Source of the DNA: Nocardioides sp.
GTDB taxonomy: Bacteria; Actinomycetota; Actinomycetes; Propionibacteriales; Nocardioidaceae
Assembly: GCA_002729525.1 (NCBI GenBank)
Contig: PBYI01000056.1
Span: 88,250 to 152,249 of the forward strand
Length of the DNA stretch: 64,000 nucleotides
Direction: 5' to 3'
The stretch's first letter is position 1. Each line of letters begins with the position of its first letter. Under the pieces are notes generated by a model that saw only the letters and a program-made list of their open reading frames with translations, searched no databases and was not told the DNA's origin. Made by a program: the position numbers and the translations under genes. This document shows, one piece after another, positions 41,559 to 52,227 of the stretch.

Positions 41559-42440
41559 GTGCACCGCATCGCGATCGCCACCGCCGCCGAGGTCTCGACC
41601 CTGGACGACGAGGGGCGCCACCTGCTCGCCGCGCTCGTGGACGCCGGTCTCGAGGTCGAGCCGGCGGTGTGGGACGACGCCGACGTCGACTGGTCGTCGT
41701 ACGACGCCGTCGTGGTGCGTTCGACCTGGGACTACCCGCGCCGGCTCACGGAGTTCCTCGACTGGGCCGCCCGGGTGGCCGAGCGGACACTGCTGCTCAA
41801 CGACGTCGCGCTGCTCACCTGGACCACCGACAAGCGCTACCTGCTCGACCTCGAGCGGGCGGGTGTGCCCGTGGTGCCGTCGGTGTTCCTGGAGCCCGGT
41901 CAGCCGACCGAGCACCCGCTGCTCGGGCTGGAGCACGTCGTGAAGCCGACCGTCTCGGCAGGCTCCATCGACACCCTCCGCCTCGGCCCGGACGACCCCG
42001 ACCGCTCGCGCGGCCTCGTCGAGGCCATCCACGCGACCGGCCGCACCGCGATGGTCCAGCCCTACCTCGCCGACGTCGACGTCAGCGGCGAGACCGCCCT
42101 GGTCTACCTCGACGGCGTGCTGAGCCACGCCATGCGCAAGGGCGCGCTGCTGGAGGCGGGAGCCGAGCTGCACGACGGTCTGTACGCCCAGGAGCAGATC
42201 GACCCGCGCGACGCGACGCCCGAGGAGGCGGCGGTCGGCGAGGCGGCGCTGGCCGCGGTGGCGGCCCTGCCGGAGCGGGCGGGCGCGCTGCCGCCGCTCT
42301 ACGCCCGGGTCGACCTGCTCGGCTCGCCGGAGGGCCCGGTCGTGCTCGAGGTCGAGCTGGCCGAGCCGTCGCTCTTCCTCGACCTGGCGCCCGGGTCGGC
42401 GCAGCGGTTCGCCGAGGCGGTCAGGCGCCGGCTGGGCTGA
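41559..42440 (+). CDS. ATP-grasp domain protein
   Basis: 293 residues. N-terminal Rossmann-like part ('YDAVVVRSTWDYPRRL' near 48), then ATP-grasp: 'TTDKRYLLDLERAGVPVVPS' near 88, the Lys of 'LEHVVKPTVSAGS' near 127, and metal-binding acids in 'YARVDLL' and 'VLEVELAEPSLFLDL' near 255-270. The set resembles the actinobacterial 'RimK/glutathione-synthetase-like' hydrolase/ligase group that forms amide bonds. GTG start. Its last 20 bases overlap the convergent racemase. Confidence 0.85.
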   Translation: MHRIAIATAAEVSTLDDEGRHLLAALVDAGLEVEPAVWDDADVDWSSYDAVVVRSTWDYPRRLTEFLDWAARVAERTLLLNDVALLTWTTDKRYLLDLERAGVPVVPSVFLEPGQPTEHPLLGLEHVVKPTVSAGSIDTLRLGPDDPDRSRGLVEAIHATGRTAMVQPYLADVDVSGETALVYLDGVLSHAMRKGALLEAGAELHDGLYAQEQIDPRDATPEEAAVGEAALAAVAALPERAGALPPLYARVDLLGSPEGPVVLEVELAEPSLFLDLAPGSAQRFAEAVRRRLG

Positions 42441-43167
42441 GCCCCGCCGTCGACGGCTGTACGTCGTCCGCCGCCACGAGTCCCAGCGCGAGGTCGGCCA
42501 GCAGGTCGGCGTGCGCAGTGGCGGAGTCGATCGTCGGCACCGGGGCGTCGTCGGGGCCGACGAGCAGTCCGATCTCGGTGCACGCCAGCACGGCCGCGTC
42601 CGCCCCGCGCGTGGCGAGGTCGTGCATGACGTCGACGTACGCCGCCCGCGACTCCTCCAGGAACCGGCCCTGGGTGATCTCCTCGAAGACCACCCGGTCG
42701 ACCAGCTCGCGACCGGCCGCGTCGGGCACCACCACGGTGATGCCGTGGGCGGCGAGCCGTTCGGCGTAGAAGGTCTCCTCCATCACCCAGCGGGCGCCGA
42801 GGAGCCCGAGCGTCGTCCAGCCGTGCGCCCGCGCGACGGCCGCGACGGCGTCGGCGATGTGCACCGCCGGGACCTCGACGGCGTCCTCGAGCGCGGCGAA
42901 GTTCTTGTGCATCAGGTTGGTGCACAGCCCCACCAGGTCGGCGCCGCCGGCCTCGCAGCGCCGGGCCGCGTCGGCGAGCAGTCGCGCCGAGCCCTCCCAG
43001 TCGCCGCGCACCTGGCAGTCGCGCACCTCGGAGAAGTCGAGCGACTGCAGCGAGACGCGGGCGGACGCGTGACCGCCGCGGTGCGCGGCGACGCGCTCGT
43101 TGACGCGCTGGTAGTAGGTCGCCGTGGAGTGCCACGACATGCCGCCGACGAGGCCGATGGTGAGCAT
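42421..43167 (-). CDS. Aspartate/glutamate racemase family protein
   Basis: 248 residues. Two-base racemase fold with catalytic Cys in 'LVGLCTNLMHK' near 81 and 'AVLACTEIGLL' near 192; 'IGLVGGMSWHSTATYY' at the N terminus is the signature of the YgeA/aspartate racemase branch. It likely makes D-aspartate or racemises a related amino acid. ATG 43167 divergent from the LysR gene, which probably controls it. Confidence 0.9.
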   Translation of the reverse strand: MLTIGLVGGMSWHSTATYYQRVNERVAAHRGGHASARVSLQSLDFSEVRDCQVRGDWEGSARLLADAARRCEAGGADLVGLCTNLMHKNFAALEDAVEVPAVHIADAVAAVARAHGWTTLGLLGARWVMEETFYAERLAAHGITVVVPDAAGRELVDRVVFEEITQGRFLEESRAAYVDVMHDLATRGADAAVLACTEIGLLVGPDDAPVPTIDSATAHADLLADLALGLVAADDVQPSTAGLSPAGA

Positions 43168-43244
43168 GGCTCCAGCCTGGACCGGCGTCGCGCTCCTAGG
43201 AATCCCCGTCCTCGTAGGTCGACCCATAAGTCATGCTTGGGTCC

Positions 43245-44156
43245 ATGACCACCGCCGACCCCGCTCCGGACGCGCCCGGGCTCGACCCACGCCGCGTGCT
43301 CGTCTTCCGCGAGGTCGCCCGGGCAGGCTCGCTCAGCGGTGCCGCCCGGACGCTCGGCTGGACCCAGCCCGCCGTCAGCCAGCACCTCGCCCGGCTCGAG
43401 CGGGACGCCGGCACCGCGCTGGTGCTGCGCGGGCCCGCCGGGGTCACCCTCACCGAGGCGGGACGAGGACTGCTCGCCCGCGCCGACGCGGTCGCCGCCG
43501 AGCTGCGCGCCGCCGCCGGCGAGCTCGCCGCACTCGCGGAGGCCCGCACCGGCACCGTGCGGCTCGTCGCTTTCCCATCGGCCGCCGCGACGCTGGTGCC
43601 CGACGCGCTCGCGGCCCTGCACGCCGAGCGCCCCGAGGTGCGCGTGGGGCTGGAGGAGGCCGAGCCACCCGAGGCGGTGGCCCAGGTGCTCGCCGACGAC
43701 GCGGACCTCGCGCTGGTCTTCGGGTACGACGGCCCGCCCGACGGCCTCGGTCCGCTCGCCTTCACCGCCCTGTACGACGAGCCGGTGCGGCTCGTCGTCG
43801 GACCCGGCGCCGGCGCCGTCCGGCTGGCCGACCTCGCCGACGCCGACTGGGTCGGCGGGTGCCCGCGCTGCCGGGGCCACCTCGTCGCCTGCTGCGAGGC
43901 GGCGGGCTTCACCCCGCGGGTGCAGCACTCGACCGACGACTACGTGGTCGTGCAGAACCTCGTCGCCCGGGGCGTCGGGGTCACCGTGCTCCCGGAGACC
44001 GCCCTGCGCGCCTACCGGCACGACGGCGTGCGGGTGCTGGAGGAGCCGGCGCTCGGGCGGCGTCGGGTCGGGCTGGCCTACCGGCCGGGGGCCGAGACGG
44101 TGCCGGCGACCGCCGCGCTCGTGGCCCACCTGCGCCGGGCCGCGTCGACCATCTAG
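43245..44156 (+). CDS. LysR-family transcriptional regulator
   Basis: 303 residues. HTH 'GSLSGAARTLGWTQPAVSQHL' split as GSLSGAARTLGW / TQPAVSQHL near residues 28-48, effector domain from about 95. A Cys cluster 'GGCPRCRGHLVACCEAAGF' (short pieces: GGCPRCRG, VACCEA) near 205-222 is unusual and might sense metal or redox state. ATG 43245 is preferred over ATG 43233, because a LysR-type site CATAAG-TCATG-CTTGGG (43225-43241) covers the latter. Divergent from the racemase by 77 bases. Confidence 0.9.
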   Translation: MTTADPAPDAPGLDPRRVLVFREVARAGSLSGAARTLGWTQPAVSQHLARLERDAGTALVLRGPAGVTLTEAGRGLLARADAVAAELRAAAGELAALAEARTGTVRLVAFPSAAATLVPDALAALHAERPEVRVGLEEAEPPEAVAQVLADDADLALVFGYDGPPDGLGPLAFTALYDEPVRLVVGPGAGAVRLADLADADWVGGCPRCRGHLVACCEAAGFTPRVQHSTDDYVVVQNLVARGVGVTVLPETALRAYRHDGVRVLEEPALGRRRVGLAYRPGAETVPATAALVAHLRRAASTI

Positions 44157-44172
44157 AACCGGCGAGGACCGG

Positions 44173-45054
44173 CTAGGGCACTCGCTCGACCCGCACCCGC
44201 CCGTCGCAGCGCCGGGCGAGGCGCAGCAGCACCCGCCGCTCGACGCGGTCGACCGACAGCGACCAGCGCAGCTTCACCGCCACCCAGTCGCGTGCGTAGG
44301 CGCACCGGGCGAGGTCGGGCATCCACTCCGGCGGGTCGGCGTCGGACTTGCTGCGGTTGGACGACGCCGACACCGCCACCAGGCGGCGCGGGTCACCCAG
44401 GTCGTTGGCGAACGCCTCCCGGCGCTCGGCGCTCCACGCGGCCGCCCCGGAGTCCCAGGCCTCGGCGAGCGGCACCACGTGGTCGACGTCGAAGGACCCC
44501 GCGTCGGTCGTGACCACCCCGTCGTACGTCGACCGCCACCGGCCCGCGACCGGCCGGCAGTCGTCGACGGCCGAGCCGGAGAGGTCCTCCTCGACGAGCA
44601 CCTCGTCGCGGGTGTCACAGCCGTCGTCGTCGAGGTCGGACCAGTGCCGGAACAGGTCGCGGTCGTAGCCGTCGCGCTGCTCGGCGGCGACGACCAGCAG
44701 GCGGACGGCCCGGCGCAGCGGAGCGTCGACGGACGTCGGCTCCGTCTGGTCCGGCGTCGGGTCGGGCGCCGCGGTCGGTGTGGTCGGTGCCGTCGGTGCG
44801 GGGCTCGGGGCGCTGGCGGGATCCGTCGTGGGCTCGGTCGTCGGGGTGGACGAGGTCGGGTCGGCGGAGCGCGTGGCCGCCTCCGACGGCGATCCCGTCG
44901 ACGATCCCGTCGACGAGGCCCGAGCGCCCAGGTCGGGCCGCACCCCGCCGCCCGGGTCGGCACCGCAGCCCCCGAGCAGCAGCACCGCGGCCGTGCCGGC
45001 GGCGAGCGCGCGGCGTACGACCGAAGGGGTGAGCGGAGCGGTCCGGAGGGGCAC
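44173..45054 (-). CDS. Secreted HNH-endonuclease-family lipoprotein
   Basis: 293 residues. Lipobox 'LLLGGC' near residue 30, then about 80 residues of Pro/Thr/Ser linker, then an HNH domain of the DUF1524/GmrSD-C type: 'DVDHVVPLAEAWDSG' near 188 (DH catalytic pair) followed by 'NDLGDPRRLVAVSASSNRSK' split as NDLGDPRRLV / SASSNRSK, and 'CAYARDWVAVK'. Extracellular nuclease tethered to the cell; could serve nutrient scavenging, DNA uptake or defence at the surface. GTG start. Confidence 0.85.
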   Translation of the reverse strand: MPLRTAPLTPSVVRRALAAGTAAVLLLGGCGADPGGGVRPDLGARASSTGSSTGSPSEAATRSADPTSSTPTTEPTTDPASAPSPAPTAPTTPTAAPDPTPDQTEPTSVDAPLRRAVRLLVVAAEQRDGYDRDLFRHWSDLDDDGCDTRDEVLVEEDLSGSAVDDCRPVAGRWRSTYDGVVTTDAGSFDVDHVVPLAEAWDSGAAAWSAERREAFANDLGDPRRLVAVSASSNRSKSDADPPEWMPDLARCAYARDWVAVKLRWSLSVDRVERRVLLRLARRCDGRVRVERVP

Positions 45055-45185
45055 GGCGGCACCCTAGGTCGCCGCTCCGACAGCCCACCGGTGCCGCCCC
45101 GCGACTCCTGGGAGGGCCGCGGAAAACCCCGGCACGGCGCGGGAACAAACCCCACCAGCCACCCGTTGTGACAGCCAGAAGCAAA

Positions 45186-45206
45186 GTTGAGTTGATCCGG
45201 CTCAAG
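45186..45206. promoter_or_regulatory. HAIR operator (HspR inverted repeat) of the dnaK operon
   Basis: GTTGAGT-TGATCCG-GCTCAAG matches CTTGAGT-N7-ACTCAAG at 12 of 14 arm positions. It lies 108 bases before dnaK. CAGAAT at 45214-45219 may be the -10 with GTTGAT (45191-45196) as -35, so HspR would cover the promoter. Confidence 0.82.
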
Positions 45207-45313
45207 TTGCTTGCCAGAATAGAAGGCATCCGGGCCGAGTCGGCCCGACGTACACCCCTGAACCACACCCTGCGGCCCGCCACCCGGGTCGCGCTGAACC
45301 GGAGGTACCCACC

Positions 45314-47178
<1,865 letters not shown>

Positions 47179-47182
<4 letters not shown>

Positions 47183-47826
47183 CCTCGGAGGGTCACCAGG
47201 ACGAGGGGACGCCGCCGGAGTCGACCGACTCCGCGGCGGCCCCGCCGGGCGAGGGTGACGTCGGGCCGGAGCGCCAGCAGGGCACGGCCGGTCCCGACGA
47301 CACCACCGGTGTCGACAACTGGCTCGAGGAGGGTGGTCCCGTGGAACCGTCCGACGTCGCCGAGGGTGACGCGTCCGTGGCCGAGGCCGACCCCGTCGCC
47401 GAGGCACGCCAGGAGGCGGCCGACCGCACGGCCGACCTGCAGCGGCTCCAGGCGGAGTACCTCAACTACAAGCGCCGCGTCGACCGCGACCGAGAGCTGG
47501 TCAAGGAGAACGCGACGTACGCCGCGCTCGCGCCGATCGTCGAGGTGCTCGACACCATCGACCGGGCCCGCGAGCACGGTGAGGTCGACGGCGGCTTCAA
47601 GGTCGTGGCCGACCAGCTCGAGCGCACCGTCGCGTCGTCGGGACTGGTGAAGTTCGGCGAGCCGGGCGACGCCTTCGACCCGAACGTCCACGAGGCGCTC
47701 AGCCACGTCGGTGAGGACCCGGAGATCGAGGTCACCACCGTCAAGGTGGTCGCGAAGGCCGGCTACAAGATCGGCGAGCGGGTGGTGCGCGCCGCGCAGG
47801 TGCTCGTCGCCGAGCCGCCGGCCTGA
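47179..47826 (+). CDS. grpE: Nucleotide exchange factor GrpE
   Basis: 215 residues. Exchanges ADP on DnaK. A disordered acidic N terminus of about 75 residues precedes the long coiled coil ('DRTADLQRLQAEYLNYKRRVDRD' in pieces DRTADLQRLQAEYLN, YKRRVDRDR) and the C-terminal beta domain with 'FDPNVHEALSHV' near 170 and 'GYKIGERVVRAAQV' near 196. GTG start overlapping the dnaK stop. Confidence 0.96.
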
Positions 47827-47856
47827 CCCGCACCACCGACGCGCAGCACCGGCACC

Positions 47857-47890
47857 ACCCGGGTGCGGGCCCCGCGGCCCGCACCCGGGT
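47857..47890 (+). terminator. Strong hairpin between grpE and dnaJ
   Basis: Perfect 15-bp stem ACCCGGGTGCGGGCC with loop CCGC, extended outside by CACCGG/CCGGTG. It may attenuate transcription or define an mRNA end so that dnaK-grpE exceed dnaJ-hspR. Confidence 0.6.
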
Positions 47891-47947
47891 CCGGTGCACA
47901 CCGACCCCGCGAGGGGTGACAATGAGACAGGAGGGGGTGGACCACCC

Positions 47948-49147
47948 GTGAGTGAGCAGCAGGAGTACCGCGCCGACTGGGCGCAGAAGGACTTCTACGC
48001 CGTCCTGGGCGTCAAGAAGGACGCCGCAGCGGCCGACATCAAGAAGGCCTACCGCAGGCTCGCGCGCGAGAACCACCCCGACTCCAACCCCGGCGACACC
48101 GCCAAGCACGACCGCTTCAAGCAGGTCGCGGAGGCCTACGACGTCGTCGGCGACCCCGACAAGCGCGCGAAGTACGACCAGCTCAAGGACGCGCTCGCCA
48201 GCGGCGGGGGCGGCTTCTGCGGCGGCGGCTCCGGCGGCGGCGCCGGACGTGGCGGCTTCGGCAGCGGCTTCGGCGACGGCGTCAGCGTCGAGGACCTCCT
48301 CAACGACCGCGCCGGACGTGGCGGCGGCTTCGGCGACATGTTCGGCGACCTCTTCGGTGGCGGCCGTCGGCAGCAGGCCCGTCGCGCCACGAAGGGCGCC
48401 GACGCCGAGACCACCGCCACCATCAGCTTCACCGACGCCCTCGAGGGCGTCACCATCTCGCTGCGGCTGAGCTCCGACTCGCCGTGCCCCGCCTGCTCGG
48501 GCACCGGTGGCAAGCCCGGCACCAAGCCGCACGTCTGCCCACAGTGCGACGGCGCCGGCTTCGTGGTCGCCGGCGTCGGCGGCGCCTTCTCGATGAACGA
48601 GACCTGCCCCGCCTGCCAGGGTCGCCAGCTGGTGTACGACGAGAAGTGCCCGACGTGCTTCGGCAGCGGTCGCGGCTCCTCCTCGCGCACCATCCAGGCC
48701 CGCATCCCGGCCGGTGTGAAGGACGGTCAGCGGATCCGCCTGCGCGGCAAGGGCTCGCCCGGCGACAACGGCGGCCCGCACGGCGACCTCTACGTCACCG
48801 TCAAGGTCTCCGGCCACCGCGTCTTCGGGCGCAAGGCCGACAACCTCACCGTCGAGGTGCCGATCTCCTTCGACGAGGCCGCGCTCGGGGCCGAGATCAA
48901 GGTGCCGACCCTGGGCGGCGCGCCGGTCACCCTCCGGCTGCCCGCCGGCACACCCAACGGCCGCACCTTCCGGATCCGTGGCAAGGGGGCCCCCAAGGCC
49001 GACGGGACCCGCGGCGACCTGCTCGCCACCGTCGAGGTCCAGGTGCCCGCGGTGCTCTCACCCGAGGCCCGCGCGGCCGTCGAGGCCTACCGCGAGGCGA
49101 CGGCGAGCAAGCCGCTGCGCGCGGGTCTGTTCGAGGACGCGTCGTGA
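47948..49147 (+). CDS. dnaJ: Hsp40 co-chaperone DnaJ
   Basis: 399 residues. J domain (11-78) with 'HPD' near 46, Gly/Phe-rich linker (85-140), and the zinc domain with four Cys-x2-Cys modules: CPACSGTG, CPQCDGAG, CPACQGRQ, CPTCFGSG; the third has GRQ in place of GxG but all eight Cys are present. An extra lone Cys in the Gly-rich linker ('GGFCGGG') is unusual. Two C-terminal beta domains follow. GTG start, AGGAGG about 13 bases upstream, a long spacing. Overlaps the hspR GTG by four bases. Confidence 0.96.
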   Translation: MSEQQEYRADWAQKDFYAVLGVKKDAAAADIKKAYRRLARENHPDSNPGDTAKHDRFKQVAEAYDVVGDPDKRAKYDQLKDALASGGGGFCGGGSGGGAGRGGFGSGFGDGVSVEDLLNDRAGRGGGFGDMFGDLFGGGRRQQARRATKGADAETTATISFTDALEGVTISLRLSSDSPCPACSGTGGKPGTKPHVCPQCDGAGFVVAGVGGAFSMNETCPACQGRQLVYDEKCPTCFGSGRGSSSRTIQARIPAGVKDGQRIRLRGKGSPGDNGGPHGDLYVTVKVSGHRVFGRKADNLTVEVPISFDEAALGAEIKVPTLGGAPVTLRLPAGTPNGRTFRIRGKGAPKADGTRGDLLATVEVQVPAVLSPEARAAVEAYREATASKPLRAGLFEDAS

Positions 49148-49598
49148 GCACCCCGGGTACGCCGTTCGGGGCCGGCGGCCCGGGAGCAGGTCCGTCCCCG
49201 ACGCCGCCGTCTACGTCATCTCGGTCGCCGCCGAGCTCACCGGCCTGCACCCGCAGACGCTGCGCACCTACGAGCGGCTCGGCCTGATCACCCCGGGCCG
49301 TACGTCGGGCGGTGGGCGCCGCTACTCCTCGCGCGACCTCGACCGGCTCCGCGAGATCGCCGACCTCACCGGTGCCGGCATCGGCATCGAGGGTGTGAAG
49401 CGCATCCTCGACCTGGAGAACCAGGTCACCGCGCTGCGCACCCGCAACGCCGAGCTCCAGGCCGAGGTCGACGCCGCGCACGAGGCGCTGCGGCAGGCCG
49501 CCGTCGCGCGGCGGGCCGGCGTACCGGCCAACAAGCTGCCGGTGCTGCGGCAGGAGCTGGCCGGCCAGTCGGTCGTCGTCTGGCGCCGCGGCCGCTGA
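49144..49598 (+). CDS. hspR: HspR heat-shock repressor, apparently frameshifted near its N terminus
   Basis: MerR-family repressor that binds HAIR sites with DnaK as co-repressor. The helix-turn-helix ('VAAELTGLHPQTLRTYERLG') and 'GGGRRYSSRDLDRLREI' are intact, followed by a coiled coil. But this frame has no start codon between here and deep inside dnaJ. GTG 49144 overlaps the dnaJ stop (GTGA) and begins a plausible N terminus (MSTPGTPFGAGGPGAG), in another frame. One extra C near 49192-49193 would join the two as 'GAGPVPDAAVYVISV'. So either a one-base deletion (real or a sequencing error in GC-rich DNA) or a -1 frameshift. Function depends on which. Confidence 0.85.
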
Positions 49599-49606
49599 GC
49601 GCGGGC

Positions 49607-52144
49607 TCAGTCGCCCGAGGGCACGATCGCGGAGATCACCGTGCCGTCGGCGCGACGGGTGCCGATCGGGTTGGGCGGCTCGCCCTTGAGACGCGGGCCC
49701 TGCCCGTCGAGCGCCACCGTTACCGGAGCGTCGGGGCCGACGACGACGTCGGTGCCGCGCACCTGGAGCGTGCGCGGCTCGGTGCCGGCCTCGACGACGA
49801 GCTCGAGCTCCTCGGGCCGCACCGTCACCCGCACCCGGGTGCCGCGCAGGGTCACCCGGTAGGTCAGCGACGGCCACTGGGTGGGCAGGCGCGGGTCGAT
49901 GGTCCACGTGCCGTTGCCGAGGTCGCGGAAGCCACCGAAGCCGCCGGCGAGGGCGTTCCAGACGCCGCCGGTCGAGGCGACGTGCACGCCGTCGGAGGTG
50001 TTGGAGTGCCGGTCGGCGAGGTCGACGTACAGGGCCGCGGTGAAGTAGCGCAGCGCCAGGTCGTGGTAGCCGACCTCGGCCGCCATGATCGACTGCACGA
50101 CCGCCGACAGCGTCGAGTCACCGGTGGTGATCGGGTCGTAGTAGTCGAAGTCGGCCTTCTTCTCCTCGGCCGTGAAGTCCTCGCCCTGGAGGAAGAGCGC
50201 CAGCACGACGTCGGCCTGCTTGAGCACCTGGAACCGGTAGATGACCAGCGGGTGGTAGTGCAGCAGCAGCGGCCGCTTGTCGCCCGGCGTGTGCTCGAGG
50301 TCCCACATCTCCCGCTCGAGGAAGTGGAGGTCCTGCGGGTGCACGCCCAGGTGCTCGACCTTCGGGATCGACATGCCGGCGGCGCAGCGCGCCCACTCGT
50401 CGACCTCGGCCTCGTCGAGGCCCACGCGCCGCACCAGCTCGTCGTACTCGTCGGGGCTGTACTGCTTGACGAAGCGCACCGCGTCGGCGGCCCGGCGCAG
50501 GTTGAAGCGCGCCATGACGTTCGTGTACAGGTTGTCGTTCACCACGGTCGTGTACTCGTCCGGCCCCGTGACGCCGTGGATGTGGAACGCGCCGCCGTTC
50601 TCGTCGCGCCAGAAGCCCAGGTCCTCCCAGAGCCGGGCCGTCTCGACGAGGATGTCGATGGCCTGCCGGTTGAGGAAGTCGAGGTCGCCGGTCGCGCCGA
50701 CGTACTGGCTGAGCGCGTAGGAGATGTCGGCGCAGATGTGGTACTGCGCGGTGCCCGCCGCGTAGTACGCCGACGCCTCCTCGCCGTTGATGGTGCGCCA
50801 CGCGAACAGCGCCCCGCGCTGGGCGAGCTGGCGGGCCCGGTTGCGGGCGGAGTCGAGCAGCGAGTGGCGGAACCGCAGCGCGTTGCGGGCCGCGAACGGG
50901 GAGGTGTAGGTGAGGAACGGCATCACGTAGATCTCGGTGTCCCAGAAGTAGTGGCCGCTGTAGCCCGAGCCGGTCACCCCCTTCGCCGGGATGCCGAGAC
51001 CGTCGGCGCGCGCCGCGGCCTGGATGACCGAGAAGAGGTTCCAGCGCACGGCCTGCTGGACGGCCGGCTGCCCCTCGACGACGACGTCGCTGCGCTCCCA
51101 GAACGCGGCGAGCCAGGACCGCTGGTCGTCGTACTGCTTGGCGACGCCCTCGTCCTTGACCCGGTCGAGGGTGCGGTAGCAGCGGTCGAGCAGCTCGACC
51201 GTCGGCACGACCTTCGCGGTGTGGTAGCTGACGACCTTGGTCAGCCTGATCGGCACGCCGACCTCGCCGGAGACCCGGTAGACGCGCTTGACGATGTCCT
51301 GGCCGAGCTCGACGCCGGTGCCGAAGCGCGAGGTGGTCTCGAGCTCGTGGTCGGCGGCGACGGCGATCGTCATGCCGGAGTTGGCGCACTTGAACCGCAG
51401 CGCCGTGCGGCCGCGCGGCACCGACTCGTGGTCGCTCTCGGGCAGCAGGACCCGGTCGGTGAACTTCTCGGACTTGCGCGGGTCGATGCCCTCCGCCGCG
51501 AGCTTCATGTCGACCGAGGCGCCGCGGTCGGCGTCCTGGCGGTTGAGGATCTGCGACGACAGCGCGATCGGCGCCGCCTCGTCGAGCAGGGTGATCTCGT
51601 ACGTCATCACCGCGAGGTGGCGGTTGGTGAACGACACCATCCGGGTCGAGTCGACCTTGACCCGCTTGCCGCTCGGGGTGCGCCACACCAGGTGCCGGCT
51701 GAGCACCCCGGTGCGCATGTCGAGGACCCGCTCGTACTCCTCGAGGTCGGCCGTCGACAGCTCCAGCGGCTCGTCGTCGACGTAGAGCCGGATGATCTTG
51801 GCGTCGGGCGCGTTGACGATCGTCTGACCGGTCTGGGCGAACCCGAAGGCGTCCTCGGCGTGCTGGATCTTCCAGGTCTCGTGGAAGCCGTTGACGAAGG
51901 TGCCGTTGTTGTGGAAGTCGCGGGACTCCTCGTAGTTGCCGCGCAGACCGAGGTAGCCGTTGCCGACGCTGAACGTCGACTCGGTGGTGCCGAGGTCGCG
52001 CTCCTCGAAGCGGGTCTCCACCAGTCGCCAGTCGTCGAGCGGGAAGCGCGTGCGGTCGAGCGGGTCGACGGCCAGCGGGGCGACGTGCGAGGGGCCGGAG
52101 TGGTCGCGGTCGGCGTCCATCTCGGCGGGGTCGAGCATGCTCAT
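49607..52144 (-). CDS. Glycoside hydrolase family 65 phosphorylase/hydrolase
   Basis: 845 residues. N-terminal beta-sandwich, (alpha/alpha)6 barrel with catalytic Glu in 'VTGPDEYTTVVNDN' near residue 500, and C-terminal jelly roll. 'STFSVGNGYLGLRGNYEE' near 57 and 'SGYSGHYFWDTEIYVMPF' near 365 are GH65 landmarks; 'YHPLVIYRFQVLKQADVV' near 610 carries the phosphate-binding region of phosphorylases. Maltose or trehalose phosphorylase is likely, releasing beta-glucose-1-phosphate. The HAD gene just upstream on this strand supports this. ATG 52144 or 52138. Confidence 0.93.
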   Translation of the reverse strand: MSMLDPAEMDADRDHSGPSHVAPLAVDPLDRTRFPLDDWRLVETRFEERDLGTTESTFSVGNGYLGLRGNYEESRDFHNNGTFVNGFHETWKIQHAEDAFGFAQTGQTIVNAPDAKIIRLYVDDEPLELSTADLEEYERVLDMRTGVLSRHLVWRTPSGKRVKVDSTRMVSFTNRHLAVMTYEITLLDEAAPIALSSQILNRQDADRGASVDMKLAAEGIDPRKSEKFTDRVLLPESDHESVPRGRTALRFKCANSGMTIAVAADHELETTSRFGTGVELGQDIVKRVYRVSGEVGVPIRLTKVVSYHTAKVVPTVELLDRCYRTLDRVKDEGVAKQYDDQRSWLAAFWERSDVVVEGQPAVQQAVRWNLFSVIQAAARADGLGIPAKGVTGSGYSGHYFWDTEIYVMPFLTYTSPFAARNALRFRHSLLDSARNRARQLAQRGALFAWRTINGEEASAYYAAGTAQYHICADISYALSQYVGATGDLDFLNRQAIDILVETARLWEDLGFWRDENGGAFHIHGVTGPDEYTTVVNDNLYTNVMARFNLRRAADAVRFVKQYSPDEYDELVRRVGLDEAEVDEWARCAAGMSIPKVEHLGVHPQDLHFLEREMWDLEHTPGDKRPLLLHYHPLVIYRFQVLKQADVVLALFLQGEDFTAEEKKADFDYYDPITTGDSTLSAVVQSIMAAEVGYHDLALRYFTAALYVDLADRHSNTSDGVHVASTGGVWNALAGGFGGFRDLGNGTWTIDPRLPTQWPSLTYRVTLRGTRVRVTVRPEELELVVEAGTEPRTLQVRGTDVVVGPDAPVTVALDGQGPRLKGEPPNPIGTRRADGTVISAIVPSGD

Positions 52145-52227
52145 GCAGGGCCTCGGGATCTCGGAGGTACGGCGTGGGGTACGGCGTGGGGTGCGGCGGG
52201 CTGCCTGGTGCTGCCGGGTGCTGACGC

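Noticed and set aside
48978..49143. Start of HspR inside dnaJ at GTG 48978
   Set aside because: It would add about 65 Arg/Pro/Ser-rich residues unlike any HspR; a one-base error or shift explains the data better.
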